Assembly: GCF_009389715.1 (NCBI RefSeq)
Contig: NC_052400.1
Span: forward strand, 22,165,674-22,229,673
Direction: 5' to 3'
Source: Phoenix dactylifera
Lineage: Eukaryota; Streptophyta; Magnoliopsida; Arecales; Arecaceae
DNA: 64,000 bases
Shown: piece by piece, positions 49,043-62,570 of the stretch
How the letters are laid out: every line of letters starts with the position of its first letter
How positions within the stretch are numbered: the first letter of the stretch is position 1
Made by a program: the position numbers and the translations under genes
Notes under the pieces: model-generated
What the model saw: only the letters and a program-made list of their open reading frames with translations
What the model was told of the DNA's origin: nothing
Databases searched by the model: none

Positions 49043-49716
49043 CATCAACACCGAGGAGGAGCACTACCCGCAATAAGCTGCAAAAACACCAACCAACCCT
49101 GCGAGGATGGATCACCGATCACCGGAACTCCGTCAGTGAATGAAGTCCAGGCTGAGCTCTCGCCCCCCAGATGAATCGCCAATCATAGGATTTCTCACCG
49201 AAATGACTAAAATACCCCCTCATCCGCTGCGTTATGCTTTTGTCCTTCAAACCCCTGCGAATTATCTAAAATACCCTTTTAACACCACGGCACCTTTTTA
49301 GGCTTTAGAATGGACCCCCACCCCCTCTCCATACTCTCGCTCTCCCCCTCCATTAATGGCTTTGGCGTATGTATTTTATACTTTTCTATACAAATTTTTC
49401 ACCCTTCGAAGTTCAAACAACCCCTCTAATCTCTATCTCTCTCCATCTCCATCTCTATCTCTGCATGTATGTGGTCCCTCCTTTGTGCAGTTATGCATAA
49501 ATATGCATACTGTTAAACTAGGAAGGTTTGGAACTATTTGGTGACAGGCACAACAGTTGAAGCGCCTGAAAGGTGTGTACAATTCTGGGGGTTTATAATT
49601 GGGTGTGGCTCCCCACAACGCCAGATGGGGGAGTTGGGAAAGCCAGGGACAGATGTCGTGCCTCAGCCTCAGGCTAGCTGTCACGGGGACCCCGTTTCAC
49701 CTTCGCGGCTCTCCGT

Positions 49717-49750
49717 GTATGCGCGCGCGCGCGCGTTTGTGTGTGTATTT
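49717..49750. repeat. Alternating (GC)n/(GT)n tract
   Basis: tatgcgcgcgcgcgcgtttg then tgtgtgt: an alternating purine-pyrimidine run of the kind that can adopt Z-form. Confidence 0.85.
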
Positions 49751-52700
49751 GTGTGGTGGTGGCCGCACACCGTCCTTGGTTCCCCCTGCACAGAGTTAAA
49801 CCTAAGCGCTAAGCTCCAGAAAGCACCGTATACATGACTGTATGGATCCAGTATGAGCACCAAAACCATTGTATGAATGACCGTATGGTTCTACTCTGAC
49901 GCCTTCCTGTGGAGGCCGGCAATACGTATAGTTCTTTGGATAAATGGAAGGAGCTCGACCAATCATTTCATCATTTTTTACTCTCCCGTGCGTATATAGA
50001 AAAAAATACAAGGAAGATATGATGCAGAGAATTAACCGTATGAGCTAGATACTCGGAAAAACGTCTTCCAAATATAAAACTCCCCTTTCAACTAGGGGTG
50101 AAACCACCGAGCATATATGTATATATTTATACATCAGATAGGCGTTTCCTGCGAACCATATCTGGGTGCAGGATAGAGGGGACCCCTTTTTCACTAGATC
50201 ATGAAAGTTGCCTTAATTTCTTCTTTGGTGATAAAAGCAAGAGAGCACTTGGATCTCTAGCAGTGGCGCAGCAGTTTCATGCTCCTAGAGCTACGAGCTA
50301 GTTTCATGCTTCTTTTCCCACCCACTTGATCATGAGAGCAAATTACGCTGCAGCAGCGCAGCATGCATGCATGCGTCGCTGGGGCTTGCAAATGTCATAA
50401 AGAAAGCTCCGGAAGGAAAGAGTGAAATTTTTGGCAGCCAATTAACCTTGCGGGGATCTCCTCCCTTGGGAGCTCTAGATGTGCTGCTGGTCCCCTCCTT
50501 TCCCAATCCTCCTCATTGTGTTCTTCCCATGCAAAAAATCAAGTAGGCATGCTGATCAGCAGTCATGCGACTCATCCCATGCCATAATTACCTCTGAAAT
50601 TTAAATAATTTTGATATTAACCCGTTCGGTAATTAACTATATATTCCTAGACCACATTTAATGTAGCCCTAGCGAAGGGTTTAATTCCCTGCCCCTCGCA
50701 ACCGATACGGTGCGCTTGAAGTTTTTCTTTGCGACGATTATATATCTTGAATAAAGGAATGTAAAAGTCACCGGTTATCTACTAATGATCTTTGCAATTG
50801 ATAAGGGTTTCCCTCGTCCTAGGGAAAGGCAGTCTTCTCCATGCTTTATGGAACAACTGTACGCGTGGTATGGATGCCATACATGCAGTGAGAGTGGACG
50901 AGGTACTTGTATTATTACCCATATAACCATCGTAATAGCTAGGACTGCTTCGTGCTTTGGAGTGGAGCTCCCAAAGATGAGAGCAACAAGAAGCGTCCAT
51001 TCCCAATGCTGCGAAGAAGCTAGCGTTGCCGGCTTATTAGAATTCAAAATAGCGTGATGGACCATTAGAGGAGGGCTGGTAGGAAGCAACAGGAAACTTA
51101 ATTAAGTGCCCTAAAAATAGGCATCATGTCTTGTCCTTTCTCAGAGGAGGCTTTTGTTTATTTGTTGATCTGAATCTCCTGTTTGGTGCAGATCCGTAAC
51201 ATATTCCCATCTCGTATTTATGTATTAAGGAGGAACCTCGTTTCGTTGTGATTATCTCAAAGTGGAAAACAAGTTGTCGGCCTTTGAATCAGGATTCTCT
51301 CCTAAAGAGAGGCTAAATTATTCTACGTTAAGGTGGCATATTAGGCTGGCAGCTGAGATTAAGTAATTTTAAGTCAAATAACTAGAAACGGATCATGCAT
51401 CCATGTGTGCAAACTAAAATGTCAACTATATATGGTCCAAGAAGCTGTTTTTGAAGTAACGCTTGTCTGAAGAACAGCGCTTCGTTTTTTAAATCCAAGG
51501 TTGGTCGTCATCTTAAACTAAGTTCCTTGCGCAAGTACGAATTATTTTTCTTATTCCTTATCGAATGGCACCTCCATATCACATTAAGTGAGATTGACCC
51601 AAAAGAAACCAATAGTACTTGGAATATTTTACATGCAAGAAAGTGGCTATTTTATATATTGATCCTCAAGCAATCATGCAGGAGACAACGTTCTTTTTTT
51701 TATATATATATTGTTCCACAACTGTTCATATTATACGAGGACATATTCATGATTAGGAGACATGGTGTCTAAGCGAAATGTACTTGAAGATTGCATTAAA
51801 CTTATTAGTTAGCATCTGTTGCAGCTTTTTTTCAAATGCAAAAAATAAAAAAAAGAAGACGTCACTTGGTGGCGAAATTTCACATGACCTTTCAGCCTCA
51901 CTCATAGGTGAAATTTCTAAAGGGGTTTTCAGTTCTCCAAAAGTAAAACACCTATTTGTTTTGTGTATGGTTCCTTTTATGAGATTCTTTTACTTGCATG
52001 GCCCTTCTCAGCAATAAAAGAAGCAACCAAAACGTGCATGGAGATAGGAAATATATATATCGTTGTGATTTTCTGATGCATGGATGACGCAGCATTACAA
52101 GAAATGGAGACCGCGCGCAGAACCTCAAACCAACAGCTACGTCTAAAACGAGAACATGATACATATATTAGCTAGGGATGGGCCCCACGGAGGTGTTGGT
52201 CGTTTCTCGTTAGGCGCGAGTCCACCCCCCCGACAGCCGTCCGACCGAAGAATGCCCAGCTGTGAACGAGGTTCCAAAGACTATGCTCCCGGCCTCGCTC
52301 TCTCACTCTCACTAGAAAAATGGCCAGGCGACCAACCTCCTCCTGGCCTCTCGACAAAACTTGATAAGCTTGGATTCTACACTCCCCATGGATTCCAGCT
52401 CATGCGAGCCCGCAGGAAACCATAAACAAGAACTGGGACCTTGGGATGATGCCCACATGAACGCTCCTCATAAATATTTTACTAATGTGCACTTCCCAAG
52501 CAAATTCCCTTATATCCATGGTGGCTTCGGCTCGGAGCCTATTTGTTTATTGTATACCGGGCTTGGCTGCCCCAGCTAAATGCCAGAGGCCCTGCCCTTG
52601 ATTTGTGCCAATCTGTCGGCGTGTTGTGGACAAAAGGGGCATGACCGTCTCCCTCCTATGATTGGATAGTCTCATGCCTTTGGCTTTAGCACCAATATTT

Positions 52701-53574
52701 TATCACCTACCCACATTGCTCTCATCCCTTCTTTTCTCCAGAGGTTGGTTGCTTACAGCTGCTTTTAAGCTGACGGATCCGGATTAAACGTACATGCTTA
52801 TTAGCTGTGATGAGGCATCCCCGGCCCATTTATCTCGTGACGGGCCCACTCAGTTTTGTCTTCTTCTTTTTTTCTTTTTTTTCTTTTTTTTTTAATTAGC
52901 TGGAGAGACCTTACCCACAAAGTCTTTTAAAAAAAAGATATGGTCCCTTAGCTGCACTAAAGAGTGCCACTTGAATGTTATGCAACAAAAGAGACAACCT
53001 AATCTGTCGTTCATGGTTCGTCTTTCTATAGAAATGAAAAGCTTAATTGGAATGCAATACAATCTCTAATCAACTTAGATTTTGTTTTTCTCATGACAGT
53101 ATTTGCCGGTCATGATGTGAGATGTCGGAGTGGCTCTAATTGTTCCATACCAACATATATACTCCTCTCAATTAGAATTTCTTGATGCTTATCTTCATGA
53201 GAGAATCACACACATATGAATGCGACCATAAGAGTGTTCCGGAGCCAAAGTTGGAGCTATAATAGCCTTAAATCTTTGCCAAGAAAGGACAACGTAGAAT
53301 AACCACTTATCTAACAATAGAAGTACCGCCGATGGTAACATCGTCATCCATTTCATATTGTTCCATTCTTCTCATCACGAACATTTTAGGGCTTATATTG
53401 TTCGCCTTGTAGCAGCCTTTTTTTTTTTTGCCACCTTATTGGCGGTATTGCTTTAATGCTTGCATCAATTTTCGCCTCATCATAATGTTTAAGTTTCGAA
53501 TGCAAACGAGCAAATAAAACACCTTCGCTGCTTCAACCCCTCCATGTTAATTTGTTCAGAAATGTTTGTAGTCC

Positions 53575-53577
<3 letters not shown>

Positions 53578-53643
<66 letters not shown>
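53578..53643. repeat. (AT)33 microsatellite
   Basis: An uninterrupted AT run of about 65 bases. Confidence 0.95.
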
Positions 53644-53647
<4 letters not shown>

Positions 53648-55505
53648 TACAAATTTGGGATCAAACCCCAGCTCAGACAACTGCAAGATCATTTGCAACT
53701 ATGTAGCTAAACGAAATTAGATCTCGTGCTTGATGTATGCTAAAAGAAAGACGTACAAATGATAATTTTGTCCAAGACTCTGGTTATGAACCCTGGTGGC
53801 AGCTGCCGATTTAGATCCTCTGAAACAATTAATAGCTGTAACCTTCAGGCCAACATATATATAGAGACACCTCAACAATGATGCACAGATCGGTCCGGAA
53901 TTTAATGTTCGCTGAGTTGGAAGAAGCGTACCAGTATTCAATGAGCGCCAAGGACCGGGCCCAGCGGAGATGGGAGAGCAGGCATCCGCTGATCACATGC
54001 CTGGCACGTGGCTCTGTTCGAACTGTCGCGTGAGCTTATTCAATCCGTAAAGGGACAGGTCAGCCGATACGGTGGGCCCATCTCGCACTCGGAGATGTAC
54101 AACCGATCACCACGCGTTCGTCGCTCCACCGAGCCCAGAGAAGAGGCTGCTGCAGGGGAAGGAACTTTTAGCACCCAAAACCTGAGGCCATGAAGAGAGA
54201 CCGGAGAATGGAACGGGCGGTTGAGCAACAAGAAGAAGTTCTACCAAAAACCAAAAAAACAAAAAAAGAGAGAGGATAACGGAGAAGGAGCTAGATGCTG
54301 CGTGTCGGTTGCTTTCAAATGAACAGGTGAATGGAATAAAATTAGAGCATATGGAGGGTAAGAACAGTTACTACACTGCACATGAAAAAGAAAGAGAGAG
54401 AGAGCGCTTGCGTACCATGTCCACGTACATATATTACCATAATGATGTGAGAAAAGGATGAACGCAAGATTCATGTCCACATTAACTCTATATCGGCAGC
54501 AGCCAGGCACAGAGAAAGGCCCATTCGTTCCCTGAAGCCATGTGCTGATGAGAGATTAATTTGGTCCCATATATACCTGGGTCCGCTGGCCGAGGCAAAA
54601 CGAGCGCAGCAGCATCACAAGGTTGCTACTTGGTACCAGCGTTGGAGCTCCGGCACACTGATAGCCTACCTGACGGTCCTTTGCACAACCCCTGACTATT
54701 GTGCTCTCTCTGCATCATTTTGAAATTTATTAAATTAAAAATCCTGGAAGCTGTCACAGAGAATTAATCCTGCAAATTTTTGAGTCGCATAATCTTTATA
54801 CTGGGGGAGGTAAAGCTGATGTTGATCTAATTTCGTATTTCACGCATAATAGACAGTAATTTAGAGTCGCATGCATAGCTGAGCATCTTCTTCATGCAGT
54901 CTCCTGCGTTTGGAAAGTCGACAATCGGGTCGTAAGCTGGGATGTTGCCCTCAAAAGATTGCTTTGCTCAACATCTATGGCAATTCGCCCTCGTAATCCC
55001 AAACAAACACATCATGCTCGATATGAAGCTAGAATTCACCACTCCTGTATGAAGCCAAGCTCTTTCCTAATCAATCATTATCCCTTTGAAATTCAGCTTG
55101 ATTGTCTCTTCCAACTGGACCAACAAGATTTGATGCCATCATTTTCACCATATTACTTGTAGCAGCTACTCACATAAGGTTGGTCGCCGCCCCAACAACC
55201 GCTGCTATCAAATCACAGAAAGATGATGAGCCTATCAACCCCAGCTTTGCAAAGTTACAGTAGTCGAAATAAAGACAGCCAACTCATGAATGAGTGGTGA
55301 AAACAAATGGGACAATGGTATGCGCAGGGTCGCAGTACCTAGACTAAAAGCATGCTGAAAACGAAGGAATCTCAGCAATCTAGACTAAATCCAGTTACAC
55401 AGGAATGACATACCCGTTCAAAAACCAGAAACTAGATGGAGGATTCACATCAGATCACAGTGTGCATGCTAGAGACCACCATCTTAAAAACTAAAGACCA
55501 ATTAT

Positions 55506-56902
55506 CGCTACAACAAAAATAGACTATCTTGGCTCTTATGTGCCGACACACCAAAGAAGCATCGGTAATTTTACGAGTGCATCAAAATTTACCAACATTT
55601 TTTGGAAGCGTCGGCGAGGATGAAACTAAGATGATGCTAATTAGCGTCGTAGAAACCAAATTTATAAGACGACGCTTCTAAGTATTGTCGGAGGCCAAAG
55701 AGTAAGAGAGTAGACAACGCTTAAAAATATCGTCGGAAACCTGCATACTAACCACCCTGCTTAACGCTAATTTTTTCTTCTAAATATATTAAATGGTAAT
55801 TTAAGACGACGCTTTAAACATCGTCAGGCACCACTTAAGTCAAACGACGCTTAAAAGCGTCGTCGAAGACCAAGCTATCTCCTGCGATGCCAGAGGTGCG
55901 TTTTTTTTCTCCCAATTTCTTCACCTTTTGGTTTTTTGAAATAGATGGTTCTTGGCGAAGCTGCCCTAATTGGATCCATAAGGCATCTCGCGGCGTCGGC
56001 TACGATGGTGGAAGCGGTGGTGGCGGAGAAGGGAAAGAGGAGAGAGGAGAAGGAAGAGAAAGTGGATTACGATCAACTGGCGAGAGAGCTCGAGAACGCT
56101 TCTCCTCTCGAGATTAGAGATAAGGCCCTCAAGAAATTTGGAAGTGATATCACCATCTCCTTCAGGTTTAATCTCCTCTCTCTCTATCTCTTTTTTTTCT
56201 CCAGTGTTCTCTATGGTGGCCGACTGATGGCGAGTCTCGAGCGTCGCAACCCATGATAGGCACCACAACCTCCGGCAATGAGCATCACATTCTCCGATGG
56301 TCGTTGCCCTTTTTCTGATAAGGACATCTTAATTCTTTTCTTAAATTTTGAATTCAAATTAGAAATTTATTTGCCGATTTCCTTCCGATGGTCGTCACCA
56401 TTTCATTTATTTTCTTATATTTTCTCTAATTTCTATGCAGAACTACTGACCTAATCTGAAACCAAAAATGTAACGTTGTTCTGAACTTGCTAAAGAGAAA
56501 GGCGCTACGGTACTGGAAGGATGACCTATGCAAATTTTTAAATGACCTTTAAAACTAACTAAAAGAGAAAAAAAAATTTAAAATATTTTTTTTAAAAAAA
56601 ATAATTACAACAACGCCTTAAAGCGTTGTTATAAAAAATATAAAAGGTTAATAGCCGATGCTTTTAACTGTCGCTAACTACCCGACGCTGATAAGCGTCG
56701 GCTTTGATGACGCTAAAAAGCGTCGCTAAAAGCTCACGCTGTTAACAACGCTTTTATAAAACGTCGGCAGTTTTTTTTTTCATCCCCATCTAGCCAACGC
56801 TTTTACGACGCTTTAGAGAGCATAGGCGGAAAAATTACCGATATTTATAAGCATCAATATAGACTTTAAAAAGACCCAGGATAGCCTATTTTTGTTGTAG
56901 TG
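55506..56902. mobile_element. Non-autonomous CACTA transposon with a captured APR fragment
   Basis: A 1,397-bp element. The right end, read inward, is CACTACAACAAAAATAGGCT ATCCTGG; the left end is CGCTACAACAAAAATAGACT ATCTTGG (three mismatches in the 27 bases). Flanking trinucleotides are tat and cat, so the 3-bp duplication is imperfect. Inverted motifs of the type gacgctt/aagcgtcg are dense in both subterminal parts (55615-55870, 56610-56830), typical of CACTA/En-Spm elements. No transposase is present. The centre carries part of an APS reductase gene (55945-56165). Confidence 0.88.
55945..56165 (+). pseudogene. APR: Captured 5' fragment of APS reductase (APR)
   Basis: The frame reads MVLGEAALIGSIRHLAASAT, a basic/Glu-rich linker, then VDYDQLARELENASPLEIRD and KALKKFGSDITISF, ending TTCAG|GTTTAATC. 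The block DY-QLA-ELE-ASPLEI-DKAL-KFG-DI-I-FS is the N-terminal start of the reductase domain of plastid adenosine-5'-phosphosulfate reductase (sulfate assimilation). Only transit-peptide-like sequence and the start of the domain are present; the catalytic Cys and the thioredoxin-like domain are absent. MD to RD, and K for E before KFG, are departures from the usual sequence. The donor site is kept, showing capture from genomic DNA. Confidence 0.85.
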
Positions 56903-56909
56903 CATCCAC

Positions 56910-57700
56910 CCACTCAGCATATCCTGTCATTATGTATGAATAATTCATAGATTAAGGTTGTCAACCTGCATTTCACGCTGACCAACTGCCATCTTGTATA
57001 AAATAGGCTGCGACAAGTTGCTGAATTTCTGCACATGTTTGCAGGCCGTTAGCCGTTTAAACTGATATCATGATGCACCGGACCAAAACAACACAAGCTT
57101 ACGGTGTCCAGTCAACAAAGACAAGCACAGCTTTTTATAAGCTTTAGCAAATCATAAGCCCACAAATTAATTTCTCCAAAAATTATTATTAACATGGAAG
57201 CATCATCTATGATGCACACACTCTGCTGGAAACAACGTGTAACTATGGATTTTCCTGTGCTGGCCTGTCGATAGAATGCACACGCTGGATGAAACAATTT
57301 CTCTCTTTCACCATACAAAAAAATATTGATGGTTCTCTGCCAGACTGAGGCCAGCATATCCATCACAACTGACTTCCCTTTCTCAGATGAGCTAGAAACT
57401 TGCCACCTGGCTAAAGATAAAATTTACAGCATCACTACAGGACTTTATGCAAAGTAAAGAATATCCAAGTTCATCGTGTATAATTTATTTCATCAAAGGA
57501 ATACCCTTCTCAAAACATGGACAAGGAAAACTTCGAAAATACCCTGATTTCAAATTTAAAATAGGACAGAGAAAAGCACTCATGAAAACTGAATGCCATT
57601 TGATCATGATCTTCTTTCTTTTGGGTGTTTGCAAGGTGGTCACAAGCAGTAACAAGATCAGTAGATTTAGAAGGATATTTTGCTGAATTCATCACAACCT
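56910..57700. other. Intergenic
   Basis: No gene or repeat recognised between the CACTA element and the exon at 57706. Confidence 0.4.
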
Positions 57701-57705
57701 TTCTA

Positions 57706-57880
57706 TCAAGAGGCCATGGGGCTATCATGCATTAGTTGCTGGAACTGTAGCCCCATATTATTGCTCAAATAGGGGATAGGAAGCTTTAAATGTGATGGCA
57801 TTTGAAGAAATCTGAATTTTGCATCCCTCAATGCATATCCCTCATTGCAAAGATCCTTGATGTCACTAGACAGGGAAGAT
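57706..57880 (-). CDS. Possible last exon of an unidentified minus-strand gene
   Basis: Between an acceptor tgttgcag and a TGA stop the frame reads SSLSSDIKDLCNEGYALRDA, then KFRFLQMPSHLKLPIPYLSN and NMGLQFQQLMHDSPMAS. The acceptor, 58-codon length and amino-acid mix look genuine. I do not recognise the family. Upstream exons would lie at higher coordinates (57.9-64 kb or beyond); none could be joined with confidence. Confidence 0.4.
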
Positions 57881-57889
57881 CTGCAACAT

Positions 57890-58470
57890 GATACTGTTAT
57901 ATTACGCTTCACGCCAGATCTGACAACAAACTGGAAAAGTCTATTTCAGATCATAATCTACTTTTCTACTTCAACATCTGTTTTCCTGGATCAAACAGAG
58001 TTGCCCTGTGGAGTTCAACCACCAGTTTTGCCAGTGCAGCTAGATGGCAACAAGATAATATCAACATTTTATATTCAGCAGTACTAAATTTACACATGCA
58101 TTTAGATTAGGGCCATCTGAAGTTCTGAACACAGTACTAAATTTACCATGATCACTCCCAGACCCCTCAACTACGTAGACCCAGTATATCACTAGATGCA
58201 GGGCAACTGGAAAATCAAATCAAATATTGTTCATGCAGCATTCAGATGTTTATTATCTACAAGATGTGTTCTTATAGCATTCCTTCTAAAATTTATATAT
58301 TGAATATATCAAAGTTGAATATAGTAAAATACTTCAATAAATGAAAAAATATTACATTAAAAAAATAAAAAAGATACGGAGTATGTGACGAAAAATGGCA
58401 TTTTGATCAGAAATGCTACTTAACATGAATAACATTCTCTAAAGCAGGTCTATAAGAGCTTAATATTTTT
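57890..58470. other. AT-rich interval
   Basis: Presumed intron or intergenic; nothing recognised. Confidence 0.35.
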
Positions 58471-58480
58471 CAAGAGTATT

Positions 58481-59161
58481 TGAGGATAGAGCACCCCCGA
58501 GAGTGGTGGCGGACAGAGCCCTACTTCTTGGGGCGAAGATCCTTGATACTACTGCGTCGTCGTCCCTTGGATGGGCCAGAGAAATCTAGAACTCTCATTA
58601 CGCTCTAGCAGCGCCCAGGCTTATGCTTATATCCTGGGAGCTCCCACCCCTTGGTTTTCTCAAGATAAAATTCGACGGTAGTATCAAAGAGGATGGTCGT
58701 TGTGGCATCGGTTTCGTCATCAGGGATCAACGAGCCAGGCTCGTAGCTGTCGGAGGTCGACGCATTTTCGATCAGTCCGTCGCAGGTGCCGAGGTTCGTG
58801 CTGCCTGCGAGGGTGTTTTCTATGCCAGACGGGTGCTGGGGGCAGAGCATATCATGATTGAGGGGACTCTACTATGGTGATCGAGAGGAACTTGGGGCCC
58901 GGGAGTGCCGTCAGGGGGACGCAGTTGCTTCATGATATTCGCCTTTTGTTAGGTGAATGTGTTGTATTTCGGGCCACCCATGTCTTCAAAGAGGCCAATA
59001 GTACTGTAGATTGGGTGGCATCATATGCAGCTCATCACTCCGGAGATTTTATCTGAGAGATCCACAACTCCATTTTGTCTCCCTTGTATTCTCTTCTATT
59101 GTCTGACTCTTTGGGCTATGTTCACACTAGGTGTGAGTGAGCTGCCGATGTACCAAAAAAA
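58481..59161 (+). mobile_element. 5'-truncated LINE with RNase H, poly(A) and target duplication
   Basis: Encodes RNase H in pieces: LGFLKIKFDGSIKEDGRCGI, GFVIRDQRARLVAVGG, GAEVRAACEGVFYARRVLGA and after a frame change EANSTVDWVASYAAHHSGDF. It ends GTACC plus about A9. AAGAGTATT at 58472-58480 and 59162-59170 is a target duplication, so the element is a 5'-truncated insertion of about 0.68 kb. Same family as 40697-41705 (shared DWVASYAAHH and GTACC-A end). Confidence 0.88.
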
Positions 59162-59539
59162 AAGAGTATTGATCCTTTTTGGATCTAGAAAGATCACTAA
59201 AGTTTTTAAACGAACAACAAAAACACAAATATATATTATATATTACAAAAAAGTGCTTCATTTTTTCTCATGAAGATGAACCCAAACAACGCTCTGGTAA
59301 TGAAAGAAGGGAAAGAGAATAAATTCAAAAGCCTGCATTTAACAAAAAGCAAATAAAAGATCCCATGAGTTTCTTCCTTTTCGGTTTAGTAATATATACG
59401 TAGAGAAAAGGAACTAGTTGCAGGCATCCTTGCTAAACACCAATATTTTCTTAAATGCTGAAGTAATAAAGAAATAACATGAAAGGACAAGATGGCCTCA
59501 CCTTGAAAGGTAGCTGCTACCTCTATATAAGGCAAACTT

Positions 59540-59912
59540 CGATACACTCGAGTGGATCTCCACTCAAATCTAGCCAGATCTAGATCGGATGATGGGAGTC
59601 TCATATCAATGATTTGAGTAATTGAATGTGATCTGCTATCTCTAAACTACTTACACTCCAAAAATTATGTAATTTGGAGACCCCTAGCCTATGCATCAAA
59701 TGGTCAAAAATGTATTGTTTTGTATTATTTAAGTTGCCCATCTTTTTGCTCACTTGATGAATAAGCTAAAGATCTCCAAATCACATGACTTTTTGCATGC
59801 AAACAGTTTAGAAGTAATAGATCACATCTAAAGGCTTGGATCATCGATGTGGGATTTTTGTCGTCTGATCTAGACTTGACCATATGCGAGTGGAGATCCA
59901 CTTAAGTATAGC
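59540..59912. mobile_element. Foldback MITE
   Basis: The halves are reverse complements nearly throughout: gagtggatctccactc (59550) pairs with gagtggagatccactt (59888), tgtgatctgctatctctaaa with tttagaagtaatagatcaca, and atgtaatttggagacccc with gatctccaaatcacat near the centre. No coding sequence. A diverged relative is at 39901-40172. Confidence 0.75.
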
Positions 59913-59914
59913 CA

Positions 59915-62532
59915 TCTCTTTCTCTCTCTCTCTAAATATATATATATATAGTCTTGACCGCTAAATCTCTACCTTGATCGTTCTATTCACCCCGCATCCA
60001 ATAGATAAATCATCTTCGCTCAAAGAAGATAGGAGGCGAAAATAATGGACTAGAAAGCCGAAAGAACATCTTACAAGAACCTGAAAATTTTTTAAAAATA
60101 AGAATTTAGGAAAGGTGTGGTCAAAACTAAGTTATGGAAAGCAAAATTCAACACCAGTCATTGCTCCAACGATAGGACAGGTGAGCAAGAACAAAAACTA
60201 AAAGTCTTTTCTTGACAATTGCTTATCTCCACATTTACTTTCCTTAATTTCAAAGTTTTTCTTAGTTTTTTTTCCTATTTACTTTCTTAAGTTGTACAGC
60301 TTTTCTTAGTTATCTCCAATCCAGATTCTTTTAGATGCATAGCCCATAAAGATAATGTGACCTACAAAATGAAGCAACTAGTGGAGATAAGAGAAAAGGC
60401 CAGTACTACAACTTTTCATTTCTTCCAATACTAGAATACTGAAACATAAAATCTCTAAGAACCAAAATAAAATAATTCAAAAAAATGATCCATAAATACA
60501 ATAGCCAAATGGAGGAGTAAGATTCAAAACATTACCTCCCTATTAGATTTGCTCCAACTCAGACATGATATAATTAATCTGAAATAAATTAGGTTACAAA
60601 TAAAATATATCCAGTTCAGCTTCTTCCAATGATATTTAAACATGACCCTCCATTTGGTGCCAACATAAAGGTTTAAACAACACTATGATTAAATTTGGCT
60701 TATATAACTGCTTTTAAAAAATTTGGGGTTAGATCCTGCAAATCTATGCTTAAATCTTGTGAATCCACTTGCAAGATGGGTTGCAGGTTTCAGGGCTTGA
60801 TCTACTTCGTGGGAACCTTTTCTTTCACATTTATAATGGTACTCACCAGCCAGCATCGCATCAAGAGATAAAAGGTAATTTCTTGTCCTTATATACTATG
60901 TCTTGTGCACATTAAATGATGATCGGACAATTTAGTCACAATATGTGTTATGTGTTAGTATCGAAGTTTTAAATCCATATCCTGGACCTGGTATTGATCA
61001 GGGACCAGGTTGGGCCAATATCAGGATGGTACTCTCCCAACACTTAGGATATGCTAGCATCCGGGTGTTTCACAGGTGTGCTGGTTTTTTATATTATTTT
61101 TTTTCTATGATTTGTTGTTTCTAATGATTGTTTAGATATTTTTAAGGCCATTCTGTCCTATAATTTAGGATTAAGGTATCGGCCATCCCAATCACCATCT
61201 CATTCGTACTAACCGGTACTTACAAGGACAACCTGACTTTTCATGTACCGGGGTCCCAAACCTGACATCTCACAAATCTGATCCGAGATGGCTGGAAGGG
61301 CTAGGACATAATCCTTTCCTAGTGTCTTTAATGTTTTCCACTTGGTCTATACCCTGGTCAGAGGTCTTTTAATTGACTATTTTAGCTGGTCATCAATATA
61401 TATTATTGAATGTTGCAAGTTATGAGGTTAGCATAACAGGATATCTTTTAAATTGACAACAATTAGCATAACACGCTTGATTGATTCAAGCAGAAGGATA
61501 GGTAGTTGTGATCTTATGAAATGATAAAATGATATCTACTAGATCTCTTGCTGTTCTATTTAAAGTGGCTAAATATTTGCACATAATGTGAACACATAAC
61601 CCAAAAAAAAGGTGAATCAGATGACCAACTATAATTTCATCACAAGCAGTATAGAAGACTGATACAAGAGGAGAGACAACATACAAGATGGTTGTGATTC
61701 CATCAATCAATGTGCTGTTTGGAACCAGATTTTCTTGATATCATCATTATGTAAACCATTTTGCAAATAACAGACTCGAAAGAAAACAGTACTAGACGAA
61801 TTGCAGATAAGAGGCCAAAAATGTACATTTAGAGAGTTGGTCTTAAAATTATAGACTCATCTTCCTGACAGTATGTTTCATTTTCTTCCCCACTCATGTA
61901 ATGAAAACCATCTCGGAAAAAGGAGAGCGAACTTCTAGAGAGAGAGGCTTTAGAATATTCATGCCACACCTTTTTCGCTATTAATACTGACAAAGCTTTT
62001 TCAGTTATATATATAGAAGTGATATTCAGACTTCACTTAACAGTTATCCATCCCATTCTGGATATCAAGGAAGCCTCTGTTCCGCTCTCATCTGCAAGTC
62101 GGGAAGGAGCAGCCTTTGAATATCTTTACCCAGCTCGGAGTTACATGAAGAAAATATACCAAATTGACTCTGACTAAATCAGAGCTTTGGTCTCAATTTG
62201 GTAACCATTATCATCCCATAGATATGAAATTCAATGGGATAAATTAAAAATTAGGTTAGAATTTAGTCCAATGAAAATTTGTGCAACTTAGTTACACCCT
62301 TACCAGGAGGAATGATAGATACTAATGCCTAATAGAAAAGAACTAACATTCAGGTGCAACTCTCCACTCAACTATCCATCTGTCACCACAGCACCCAACT
62401 GCCAATCTGTTGCCACGGACACTGATAATTTTATCTTCCATTTCAGTACAAGATATTAAGTTAAACCTCCATATAACGCTAGAAAATAGTTTACAGAGGA
62501 ATAGACATGCTTAGATGGATAGACAGAGGGGG

Positions 62533-62570
<38 letters not shown>

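Larger units (their letters stand above)
49043..55500. other. Gene-poor interval downstream of CYP734A
   Basis: No gene recognised; all frames are short and domain-free. Simple repeats at 49717-49750 (CG/TG) and 53578-53643 (AT). Short GC-rich stretches at 52170-52340 and 53950-54200. Confidence 0.5.

Noticed and set aside
48569-49115. Minus-strand frames over CYP734A exon 5
   Set aside because: Shadows of a very GC-rich exon with strong P450 motifs on the plus strand.
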